This document shows positions 24,658 through 31,818 of a DNA stretch of 34,175 nucleotides, one piece after another. This DNA comes from Bacteroidia bacterium (GTDB lineage Bacteria; Bacteroidota; Bacteroidia; Chitinophagales; Saprospiraceae), in contig JAUIKE010000088.1 of assembly GCA_030430845.1 (NCBI GenBank), positions 1-34,175 on the forward strand, given 5' to 3'. The position numbers were made by a program, and so were the translations under genes. Within the stretch, counting starts at the first letter, position 1. Each line of letters starts with the position of its first letter. The notes beneath the pieces are model-generated. The model saw only the letters and a list, made by a program, of their open reading frames with translations. It searched no databases and had not been told where the DNA came from.

Positions 24658-25233
24658 ATGGAAAAAAAATATTATATGGTATTATTTGCCTTGCTGGCCA
24701 TAGCTCAATTAGGCGTTGCAGCCCGAATGATCATTCAGCAGGAGCAGATCATTCAAAAGGGAGAGCCGTTTTTCTTTAAAACTGCACCAATCGATCCCTA
24801 CGATCCCTTTCGAGGCAAATACATCACCCTTCGCTTTGAAGCAGAGCAATATGAAACCACCGATCTCCGGACCTGGCAGGCCCAGGAGGAGGTTTTTGTA
24901 TCCATTATTACTGACTCGGCCGGTTTTGTGCAAATTGCCGGCCTGAGCAAAACCCCGCCTCTGTCTGACACTCCCTACTTTCAGGCAAGGGTCAATTATT
25001 TTTATCCAACAGATAGCCTGGCGACCATCTCCCTGGACTTCCCTTTTGATCGCTTCTACATGGAAGAATCAAAAGCCCCCGAAGCGGAAAAGATCTATCG
25101 GGAGGCCTTCCAACAGTCGAAAGAGGATATTTATGCCGTCGTTTTTATTAATCAGGGGAAAAGTGTGCTGGAGGATGTAAAGATTGGGGAACAATCTATC
25201 AAAGACCTGAGTACTAAAAAAATTCGGGAATAA
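24658..25233 (+). CDS. GDYXXLXY domain protein
   Basis: A 191-residue protein with one N-terminal membrane anchor (about residues 5-24) and a periplasmic domain. The family signature is seen as IDPYDPFRGKYITLRF near residues 46-61, with Lys instead of the usual Asp after Gly (GKY for GDY). It sits three bases after the DUF2157 gene, the recurrent genomic pair. The function is unknown. The downstream gene begins 51 bases later and may be part of the same transcript. Confidence 0.87.
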   Translation: MEKKYYMVLFALLAIAQLGVAARMIIQQEQIIQKGEPFFFKTAPIDPYDPFRGKYITLRFEAEQYETTDLRTWQAQEEVFVSIITDSAGFVQIAGLSKTPPLSDTPYFQARVNYFYPTDSLATISLDFPFDRFYMEESKAPEAEKIYREAFQQSKEDIYAVVFINQGKSVLEDVKIGEQSIKDLSTKKIRE

Positions 25234-25284
25234 TATACAACACCAATAGCGTAATAAATTCTTATATTCTAAACTGTATTTTTT

Positions 25285-25662
25285 ATGTCAAAAAATAAAA
25301 CAAGGGGGCCATTCGGCTTTTTGGAAGTCATCTTCCCCGTAGGAATCGTACGGATGATCCTCCTGATATTCGTCCTGATCAGCTCGATAGATATTTTCTA
25401 CCAAAGCTATGAAAAGAATTATCAATACAATGTAGAGCTTCCCGGCCCGATCGATATTAACAAGGTCATGCAGCAAAGCCTCAATGAATCGATGCTCGCC
25501 TTACTTGCTTTTACGCTTCCTTTTCTTCTCTATCTCTTTATCACCAGAAGGCTCAGAAGTAAGATGACTTATAAGGAAGAGAAACTTTCACTCGAACTGC
25601 AGTTGAAGAAAAAGCAGTTAATAGAAGAAATACGGGAAATGGACCAAAGAAATGAAGCCTAA
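25285..25662 (+). CDS. Small two-helix membrane protein with C-terminal coiled coil
   Basis: A 125-residue protein, not recognised. Two membrane helices are at about 20-38 and 70-88. The charged tail (about 92-125) has a heptad-like pattern of Leu and Glu/Lys (ELQLKKKQLIEEIREMDQ) suggesting a coiled coil. The loop between the helices (about 40-68) would be outside the membrane if both ends are cytoplasmic. It is followed after 12 bases by a similar-sized protein that also has two helices and a charged tail, so the pair may form a complex. Confidence 0.65.
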   Translation: MSKNKTRGPFGFLEVIFPVGIVRMILLIFVLISSIDIFYQSYEKNYQYNVELPGPIDINKVMQQSLNESMLALLAFTLPFLLYLFITRRLRSKMTYKEEKLSLELQLKKKQLIEEIREMDQRNEA

Positions 25663-25674
25663 AATTTTAAAAAA

Positions 25675-25977
25675 ATGAGAGTATTCAAAAACATCATCAA
25701 GGTACTAATGGGATTATATCTGATCCTTATTTCTGCTGTTCTCATCCAAAGAGGATACATTGGCCTCATAGGCAATCCGGAGAACGAAGCTATTTTTGAG
25801 TTTTTTTCCAGTTCGTACGTCATGACGAGGAACATTCTTTTGATGGCAACCGGTACTTTAGGTATCCTGTATGCATTGATCACCCTTGGAAAACCGAATA
25901 GCATCAAAACCCTTAAAAGGGAAGTGAAAGCCTTACAAAGGGAGCATCAGCTGAAAAGCTTGCGCCGTCAATTGTAA
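25675..25977 (+). CDS. Small two-helix membrane protein
   Basis: A 100-residue protein, not recognised. Hydrophobic helices lie at about 8-24 and 50-71, with a short loop between them and a basic helical tail (TLKREVKALQREHQLKSLRRQL) likely to be cytoplasmic. It begins 12 bases after the previous gene and is probably co-transcribed with it and with the DUF2157-GDYXXLXY pair. No enzyme motif is seen. Confidence 0.65.
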   Translation: MRVFKNIIKVLMGLYLILISAVLIQRGYIGLIGNPENEAIFEFFSSSYVMTRNILLMATGTLGILYALITLGKPNSIKTLKREVKALQREHQLKSLRRQL

Positions 25978-26006
25978 TTTTCCGGGCCCGCTTTTCAAAT
26001 TTTGTC

Positions 26007-26155
26007 TATTTTTGCACAATTAGAAAGCTGCCGGGCTGAGTAACAGAACTTTGGATAGGACCTACGAAACAAGTAGGGCCGGCAGAACGTTAATACATAC
26101 GATACTAATAACAATAAAACCACACTACTAACAAACAATCCAAAAACACAAAATA
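26007..26155 (+). promoter_or_regulatory. Promoter box and structured 5' leader of the DEAD-box helicase gene
   Basis: TATTTTTG at 26007-26014 matches TAnnTTTG. The transcript would start near 26022 and have a leader of about 130 bases. The leader holds a 7-bp stem (26028-26034 with 26079-26085) enclosing a second 5-bp stem (26061-26065 with 26073-26077). The last 60 bases are A-rich and unstructured. Long structured leaders are common on cold-induced RNA helicase mRNAs, so this may be a temperature or autoregulatory element. It matches no riboswitch I know. Confidence 0.45.
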
Positions 26156-27397
26156 TTGACATTTAGAGAATTAAATTTTTGCGACGCCCTCCTCGACGGT
26201 CTGGATGCCATGCGCTTCGAAGAGGCCACCCCGATCCAAGAACAAGCCATTCCTGTAATTCAATCAGGCAAGGACCTACTTGCTTGTGCCCAAACCGGCA
26301 CAGGCAAGACGGCTGCCTTCTTACTACCCGTATTAAATGAATTAACGGTCAACCCACAAACTACCGTGAACACCCTGGTACTGGTTCCCACAAGAGAACT
26401 GGCCATTCAGATTGATCAGGCCCTGGAAGGATTTTCATATTTTACGCCTATTAGTTCACTGGCCATTTATGGAGGCCGCGACGGCGATGCCTTTAATCAG
26501 GAAAAGAAAGCACTGCAACAAGGAGCCAATGTGATCATCGCTACGCCGGGAAGATTGATCTCCCATCTCAATCTGGGATATGTCAAATTCGACAGCATTA
26601 AGCACCTCATCCTGGATGAGGCCGACCGCATGCTGGATATGGGCTTTGTCAATGACATCAAAAAGATCATTACCTTTTTGCCCAAAAACAGGCAAACACT
26701 GATGTTCTCAGCAACCATGTCCCCAAAGATCAAACAACTGACGCACAAAATCCTTAATAAGCCCGCTTCTATCAGCCTCGCCAATTCGCGGCCCGCAGAA
26801 GGAATTTCTCAGGGCGCCTTTAAGTTACCTGAGCACCTTAAAATGAACCTCTTGACTTACTTGCTGGATGTTCAAAAAACCCAGAAAGAAAAAATGCTGG
26901 TTTTTGCTTCTACGAAAGTTAAAGTAAAGCAGATAAGAGCCGACTTGAGCCGAAGCGGGCTAAATGCAGCTGAGATCCACTCTGATCTTGAGCAGGATGA
27001 AAGAAGAGAAGTGCTGACCAAGTTTCACAACGGAACCGTTCAGGTGCTTGTAGCTACGGATATCCTGGCCCGCGGTATTGATGTCAAAGACATCGACCTG
27101 GTCATCAACTATGATTTGCCGAGCGATCCGGAGGATTTTGTGCATCGCATCGGTCGTACAGCCCGTGCGGAAGCCAAAGGCAGCGCCCTGGCGCTGGTCA
27201 GTCCAAAGGAAAAGAGATACTTTCAAAATATTGAGCGTCTGATCCAAATGGAAATTCCGATCCTTCCCCTGCCACCCTTCATGGTCAAGTTAGTTGAGGA
27301 AGATAAAAAGAACCCAAGGCCGAAACCAAAATCAAAAAAGTTTGGTAAAGGAGGATCCTACAAAAAAAAGAGAGGAAAAAAGGCCTCTAAAGGATAA
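26156..27397 (+). CDS. DEAD-box ATP-dependent RNA helicase (RhlE-like)
   Basis: A 413-residue RNA helicase that remodels ribosomal or messenger RNA. Motifs in order: Q motif (ATPIQEQAIP), Walker A AQTGTGKT, PTRELA, DEAD, SAT, then the second RecA domain with ARGID and HRIGRTAR. The C-terminal ~30 residues are Lys/Gly-rich, an RNA-binding tail common in the RhlE group. The start is a TTG at 26156, since no in-frame ATG lies upstream and MTFRELNF matches the family N terminus. A rare start codon and a structured leader suggest controlled translation. The stop codon lies inside a hairpin shared with convergent dnaG. Confidence 0.93.
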   Translation: MTFRELNFCDALLDGLDAMRFEEATPIQEQAIPVIQSGKDLLACAQTGTGKTAAFLLPVLNELTVNPQTTVNTLVLVPTRELAIQIDQALEGFSYFTPISSLAIYGGRDGDAFNQEKKALQQGANVIIATPGRLISHLNLGYVKFDSIKHLILDEADRMLDMGFVNDIKKIITFLPKNRQTLMFSATMSPKIKQLTHKILNKPASISLANSRPAEGISQGAFKLPEHLKMNLLTYLLDVQKTQKEKMLVFASTKVKVKQIRADLSRSGLNAAEIHSDLEQDERREVLTKFHNGTVQVLVATDILARGIDVKDIDLVINYDLPSDPEDFVHRIGRTARAEAKGSALALVSPKEKRYFQNIERLIQMEIPILPLPPFMVKLVEEDKKNPRPKPKSKKFGKGGSYKKKRGKKASKG

Positions 27398-27433
27398 AAA
27401 AAGCTTGCTGCCGGATGGTAGCAAGCTTTTTTT
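27396..27433. terminator. Shared bidirectional terminator of helicase and dnaG
   Basis: The stem 27396-27412 pairs with 27417-27433 with loop GGAT and one G-U pair. A and T tracts at the ends give U-runs for both strands. The helicase stop (27395-27397) and the dnaG stop (27432-27434) both overlap it, so both transcripts end within the same 38 bases. Confidence 0.9.
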
Positions 27434-29399
27434 ACAGCACGACTGTTCCTAGTTCCTTTGCCAATTCATTGCGTATCTCCAGTAGTTTTTGCTGAAGTCG
27501 CATATGGAGCATCATGTTCTCGACATCTCCTGCCTGACCCAATTCTTTTATTTTCTCCTGATTCTGGATACATTTTCTTACGATCTTTTTCAAACGGAAA
27601 CGCTTCAGGGCATGTTCGCTGTCCTTGACGAAATTTTCATCCGGCATCTTTTGAGTATTCAGGTAAATATCCCACTTTTTCTCCCAGTTTTCACTGTACT
27701 CGTACGGAGTAGACAGCAAGTCCACGGCCAGCTCTCTGATCTGCTGGTCTTCGTGATTGGTAAAATAAGTCGGATCAACGGCTTGGCCTTGGCTCAAGCG
27801 TTCAAGCGCCTCCCGGGAGATGGCCTGATATAAGACCTGATCAAAATCGTCGATCACATCCTCTATATTAGACAAAATAAACTCTGCTACCGTAATCTTT
27901 TCGGTCTGATCAAATAACTGATCCCCATAGTGGATGAGAATTCGGATTATGTCCCTTTCCTGAAATTCATGACCCGCTACTTTGGATTCAGAGGCTGCTT
28001 CTTGCTTTTCAGATATGGAAGGATGCTTTTCTACGGTGAACGGCTCATTCCTTTGTCCGGGCTCCGGAAGCTGCTCCCTATCCTTTTCCTTCTTCAGCTT
28101 TCGAAGTCGCTGGCCTATTACTTTATTGACTTCACTGATAAGAAGCTGTTCCTCTACATCTACCAGCCGGGCGCACTCTTTGACATATAAAGAGCGTTTA
28201 ATGGGGTCCGGTATCCGGGCGATGCTATCTACCACTGAGCGAATCAGCTCCACCTTTTTAACCGGGTCATTTTTCCCTTCCTCCATCAAAATATTGGCCT
28301 TGAAAAAGATGAAGTCCTGGGCCTGGTTTTCCAAATATTGTTTGAAGTCAGTAGCTCCGACATTTTTTACATAAGAATCGGGATCTTCCCCTTCCGGAAG
28401 TAATACCACCTTTACGTTCATATCCTCTTCCAGCACCAGGTCCAGTCCTCTCAGGGCGGCCTTTACACCCGCCGGGTCTCCGTCATAAAGGATCTTAATG
28501 TTCGGAGTATAGCGTTTAATCATCTGGACCTGGCCGGTAGTAAGGGAAGTACCGGAGGAGGCCACTACATTTTCGATACCGGCCTGGTGCAGGGAAATGA
28601 CATCTGTATAACCTTCCACCAGGATGCATTCATCTGCTTTACGAATAGCGTTTTTAGCCTGGTAAGCCCCATACAGGATTTTACTTTTGTTGTAAATCTC
28701 GGTTTCCGGAGAATTGATGTATTTAGGAGCCTTCGCCTTTTTTTCGAGGATACGCCCGCCGAAGCCAATCACTTTGCCTGATAGATTATAAATGGGAAAC
28801 ATCACCCGGTCGCGGAAAAAATCAAAGCCTTTTTCCGATACCAGTCCCAGGTCTTTGAGGAGTTGTTCGTTGTGCTGGCGTTTCTGAGCTTCTTCCAAGA
28901 GGGCCTTCCAATCCTTAGGGGCGTAGCCCAATCCAAATTTTTGAATGGTTTCTTCCCGAAAGCCTCTTTCCTTAAAATACGGCAGGGCAATGTTCTTACC
29001 ACGATCGGTATCGAATAATTGTTCCTGGAAAAAATCGGCCGCGAACTTGTTGATGATGTAGTAAGAGTCCAGCTTTTGCTGCTCAGCCAGGTGCTCAGGG
29101 CTCGACACGGTTTCTTCCAGTTCGATGCCATACTTTCTGGCCAGATAGCGAATGGCTTCCGGATAGGATAGATTTTCGTGCTCCATTATGAAGTGCACAG
29201 GTCCCCCACCCTGTCCGCAACCGAAGCATTTAAAAATATTTTTGGAAGGAGAAACTGTAAAAGAAGGCGTTTTTTCACTGTGAAACGGACATAGGCCGAT
29301 CATGTTCACGCCCCTCTTTTTCAGGCGAACGAACTCCTCGACCACCTCTTCAATTTTGGCAGTTTCAAATACTTCCTGTATGCTTTTTTGTGAAATCAT
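27432..29399 (-). CDS. dnaG: DNA primase
   Basis: A 655-residue primase that makes RNA primers at the replication fork. The CHC2 zinc finger is at residues 37-61 (C37, H40, C58, C61). The RNA polymerase core and TOPRIM domain follow, with ILVEGYTDV and YDGDPAG as the metal-binding motifs. The C-terminal third should be the DnaB-binding helical domain. Length is normal. The gene stands alone on this strand, without the usual rpsU or rpoD neighbours of proteobacteria. Four TTTAACA or TGTTAAA heptamers lie within 46 bases upstream of the ATG. Confidence 0.97.
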   Translation of the reverse strand: MISQKSIQEVFETAKIEEVVEEFVRLKKRGVNMIGLCPFHSEKTPSFTVSPSKNIFKCFGCGQGGGPVHFIMEHENLSYPEAIRYLARKYGIELEETVSSPEHLAEQQKLDSYYIINKFAADFFQEQLFDTDRGKNIALPYFKERGFREETIQKFGLGYAPKDWKALLEEAQKRQHNEQLLKDLGLVSEKGFDFFRDRVMFPIYNLSGKVIGFGGRILEKKAKAPKYINSPETEIYNKSKILYGAYQAKNAIRKADECILVEGYTDVISLHQAGIENVVASSGTSLTTGQVQMIKRYTPNIKILYDGDPAGVKAALRGLDLVLEEDMNVKVVLLPEGEDPDSYVKNVGATDFKQYLENQAQDFIFFKANILMEEGKNDPVKKVELIRSVVDSIARIPDPIKRSLYVKECARLVDVEEQLLISEVNKVIGQRLRKLKKEKDREQLPEPGQRNEPFTVEKHPSISEKQEAASESKVAGHEFQERDIIRILIHYGDQLFDQTEKITVAEFILSNIEDVIDDFDQVLYQAISREALERLSQGQAVDPTYFTNHEDQQIRELAVDLLSTPYEYSENWEKKWDIYLNTQKMPDENFVKDSEHALKRFRLKKIVRKCIQNQEKIKELGQAGDVENMMLHMRLQQKLLEIRNELAKELGTVVL

Positions 29400-29401
29400 T
29401 T

Positions 29402-29445
29402 TTTAACAATGCTGTTAAATACTTTAACAACTTTTAGGTTTAACA
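29402..29445. promoter_or_regulatory. Cluster of TTTAACA heptamers upstream of dnaG
   Basis: TTTAACA occurs at 29402-29408, 29423-29429 and 29439-29445 on the + strand and as TGTTAAA at 29413-29419. The first two form an inverted repeat with a 4-base gap (TTTAACA-ATGC-TGTTAAA). It adjoins the dnaG start, so it may be an operator. The region is AT-rich, which lowers the weight of the match. Confidence 0.4.
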
Positions 29446-29617
29446 CATTATCCATTCATTTTCAATCACTTACCCCAATTCATTTAATAAGCGTTAAAAT
29501 AAATAACACGGGCTCACTAGTCCTTTGAGGCTTTTTATGCGTCTTTATAGTAAAACAACACAAAAAAGAAAAAAACTCAAAGTATTTGAGTTGAATATAA
29601 GAACAATGAGATTACAA

Positions 29618-29779
29618 TGAAGTTGTTGAAAGTTTTCCACTGGTAGCGAAAAAACAGGATTTTTTATCCAGTTGAGGCTTTTTTTGAGCTTCATAGCAGC
29701 GCTATGGAGCGATAAAAAAACGAAAGGTGGGTAAAAAAGACGTTTTTGCAGCCCAGTGAGAAGACTATCAACAACTTCG
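29618..29779. repeat. 160-base imperfect palindrome: MITE-like element or structured RNA
   Basis: Almost the whole segment folds into one long hairpin: 11 bp at the ends (GAAGTTGTTGA with TCAACAACTTC), then 7 bp, then CACTGG with CCAGTG, an A/T-rich stem, a 10-bp UUUUUUAUCC/GGGUAAAAAA stem and a 10-bp tip around 29689-29711 with loop AGC. No duplicated target site is seen at the ends. No open reading frame spans it. It could be a miniature inverted-repeat element or a non-coding RNA ending at the terminator at 29823-29852. Confidence 0.6.
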
Positions 29780-29822
29780 ATAAAGAATAATGGTTAGTGA
29801 AGGTTTTTGAGAGCGCAATTGG

Positions 29823-29852
29823 GCCCGGATCATGTATCCGGGCTTTTTTTTT
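29823..29852 (+). terminator. Strong orphan intrinsic terminator
   Basis: An 8-bp GC-rich stem (29823-29830 with 29836-29843, loop CATGT) is followed by nine T at 29844-29852. The T-run is on the + strand, yet no + strand gene lies between dnaG (-, starting at 29399) and this point. It therefore predicts a non-coding + strand transcript within 29400-29852. The stem could also serve the opposing YbbR gene, but that side has no T-run. Confidence 0.85.
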
Positions 29853-29870
29853 GAAAAAGACCCAGGCTTA

Positions 29871-30857
29871 CTACTTTTCTCCTGATCCCTCAGCTTCAAC
29901 AATAAAAAACTCAACAGAAAGCGGCGAATATTTAATATTTTCTACAAAATCCGGATACTGCTGGAGGATAATAGGAGCGGTATTTTTGGTTCCGGAAGAG
30001 GTCGCTTCCGTCAGGTCCACCACCAATTGAAAGTTTGAAGCGGATAATTCTTCGTATTTGCTCAGGCCGACCGAACAAGTCAGTCGGATGGTTTTAGGAA
30101 AAATATTGATGCTGTCAGCAGCATTCAGCACCTCAATCGGTATAAAAAAGGACTTTTCGGTGATCTGTTCTACCGGTACTTCGACATTGACCTTGGTGGC
30201 ACTTAATATCAATTCGCTGGGAGCTTTGGCCAGGTTCAGTTCAGTGGTCACCGAATTTTTCACTTCGGAGCGGATCAGAGAATCTGTATTCCATTCATTG
30301 AAACCCTCTACTACTGAAGCCGGGCCGGTAATGACGATACTATCCGGGGTGAGGATAGGTTGGTCTTTAAATTCATACTCAGGGGCAACGGTAATATCCC
30401 TATTCAATTTAACAGGCACCTTTTTATTCAGCTTTTCATCCAGCGCTAAATGAAGCTCTTCATAATTCAATTCAATGATCTTGATGTCCTTGGAAGAGAA
30501 AGAGTTGTTGATAGCTGTACGCAGCTGAGCCCGATTGAGATCCAGACGATTGGTTTGTCTCAAATCGAATTTGAGGACGATATTAGGATTATAGAAAAAA
30601 TCGAAGGTTAGATCCCAGCCCTGACCTTCGATAAGCGCTACCACATCCTTGGGCGGCACTGCCAGGAAGGCCTTTTCGGACGGAATCTGGATCTCAAAAA
30701 CAATGTTTTTATCCGTTCTATAAACCTGAGAGAGCTTGACCAGCAACCAAAAGGTCAGGGCAATGCCGAAACAAACGATCAGCACTGCTCTGTCCTCTCT
30801 GAGTTTTAGCCGAAAACTCTTATTTTGAATTCGAATCTTGGGACTTAAAAATTGCAT
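29871..30857 (-). CDS. YbbR-like domain protein
   Basis: A 328-residue envelope protein. One membrane helix at about 26-44 (VLIVCFGIALTFWLLVKLS) is followed by tandem YbbR-type beta domains (for example the segment with PVKLNRDITVAPEYEF followed later by ITGPASVVEGF). In Firmicutes, YbbR/CdaR controls a c-di-AMP cyclase; no such cyclase gene is nearby here, so the role in this organism is open. The ATG at 30857 lies within yajC: the two genes overlap by 38 bases in different frames, suggesting translational coupling. It is the last gene of the DUF1573-yajC-ybbR row. Confidence 0.87.
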   Translation of the reverse strand: MQFLSPKIRIQNKSFRLKLREDRAVLIVCFGIALTFWLLVKLSQVYRTDKNIVFEIQIPSEKAFLAVPPKDVVALIEGQGWDLTFDFFYNPNIVLKFDLRQTNRLDLNRAQLRTAINNSFSSKDIKIIELNYEELHLALDEKLNKKVPVKLNRDITVAPEYEFKDQPILTPDSIVITGPASVVEGFNEWNTDSLIRSEVKNSVTTELNLAKAPSELILSATKVNVEVPVEQITEKSFFIPIEVLNAADSINIFPKTIRLTCSVGLSKYEELSASNFQLVVDLTEATSSGTKNTAPIILQQYPDFVENIKYSPLSVEFFIVEAEGSGEK

Positions 30858-31146
30858 CAGTCAACTCCTTTGATATGGCATTCTTCGTCACCCTCATGTA
30901 AGTTTTTGAACTAATTTCCAGTGTAATGACTTCTCCCTCAATTTTGGTGATCTTTCCCAGAATTCCACTGGCTGTTACCACTTCCTTTCCTTTTTCCAAG
31001 CTTTCCGAGAACTTACGTTGGTCTTTATTTCTTTTAAATTGAGAGTAAAAAATAAATACCACTACGGCCAGCATAGCCAGCGGAAAAATTAAATTGTAAA
31101 AGCCGTCATTTCCTGAAGCTGCCTGTAATAAAATCAGGTCCATCAT
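30820..31146 (-). CDS. yajC: Preprotein translocase subunit YajC
   Basis: A 108-residue inner-membrane accessory subunit of the Sec translocon. A short N terminus and one membrane helix (about 17-36, LIFPLAMLAVVVFIFYSQF) precede the conserved cytoplasmic domain (FKRNKDQRKFSESLEKGKEV, then GKITKIEGEVITLEI). Two ATG codons are adjacent (31146 and 31143). It lies 30 bases after the hairpin that follows the DUF1573 gene and overlaps the YbbR gene, an arrangement common in Bacteroidota. Confidence 0.94.
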   Translation of the reverse strand: MMDLILLQAASGNDGFYNLIFPLAMLAVVVFIFYSQFKRNKDQRKFSESLEKGKEVVTASGILGKITKIEGEVITLEISSKTYMRVTKNAISKELTDAIFKSQDSNSK

Positions 31147-31175
31147 AAATATTTATTAAAATTTATTTATAAAGT

Positions 31176-31220
31176 ATTTTTTAATATAGGTGCCCGCTTC
31201 GGGCACCTATATTAAAAAAT
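31176..31220. terminator. 21-bp hairpin between the DUF1573 gene and yajC
   Basis: A perfect 21-bp stem (31176-31196 with 31200-31220) around loop CTT abuts the DUF1573 stop codon. It lies between two same-strand genes, so it may reduce transcription into yajC or protect the DUF1573 message. yajC then needs a promoter in 31147-31175, which is very AT-rich. Confidence 0.75.
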
Positions 31221-31715
31221 TTATTCCTTAGCTTCCACATAACCAAACAAAATAACCTGCGTTTGGTTAGGGTAGGTATTGGCAAAAACGGTGACTGGTT
31301 TGCTTTGTTCTCCAGTCCGCCCACTAGAATTAAACTGAACAGAGATCTCCCCTTTCTCACCGGGCTCAATGGGATCTTCGGGCCATTCCGGGATCGTACA
31401 TCCACAGGTAGATTTAACGTCATTGATCACCAGGGGCACTGCTCCGACATTGGTAAACGAAAATACATGTTCTACCTGTACACCTTCCTTTACACGTCCG
31501 AAATCGTACAAATCCTCCTCAAATTTCAATTTGGCTACATTTATGGTATCTTGTAGGCCATTGGCTGAAACGGGATTTCGAATGATGGAAGAATTATTCG
31601 AGGCATCGGAATATTCCTGCAGGGATTTCTCCGACGGGCTTTGATCTGCCCCACAGGATGCTATAATGAGTCCTGTCAGAGCAATTAGAGCGAACTTTGA
31701 TATTCTGATCATCAT
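31221..31715 (-). CDS. DUF1573 lipoprotein
   Basis: A 164-residue lipoprotein from the ATG at 31715 (a second ATG follows at 31712). The frame is open to a TTG at 31736, but the signal peptide begins with MIRISKFALIALTGLIIASC, whose final Cys is the lipobox cysteine. The mature domain carries the DUF1573 core, including DFGRVKEGVQVEHVFSFTN and KSTCGCTIPEWP. This is an immunoglobulin-like fold with a conserved CGC motif. The exact role is unknown. The gene is divergent from the GH15 gene. Confidence 0.9.
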   Translation of the reverse strand: MMIRISKFALIALTGLIIASCGADQSPSEKSLQEYSDASNNSSIIRNPVSANGLQDTINVAKLKFEEDLYDFGRVKEGVQVEHVFSFTNVGAVPLVINDVKSTCGCTIPEWPEDPIEPGEKGEISVQFNSSGRTGEQSKPVTVFANTYPNQTQVILFGYVEAKE

Positions 31716-31818
31716 TTTATTTTTAATGGATCTCAACTGATTTCCCCTTATACTTATTATCCCGTAAAAGTAAATTATTTTCAGTAATTACAAAACCTCT
31801 AAACAGGCTGTACACCAT

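Noticed and set aside
26028..26085. Known riboswitch in the helicase leader
   Set aside because: The two stems match no riboswitch core that I can recognise, so it is reported only as a structured leader.
29400..29680. Possible replication origin (DnaA boxes)
   Set aside because: Only degenerate matches to TTATCCACA (TTATCCATT, TTTTCCACT, TTATCCAGT) are seen, with no tight cluster and no dnaA nearby.
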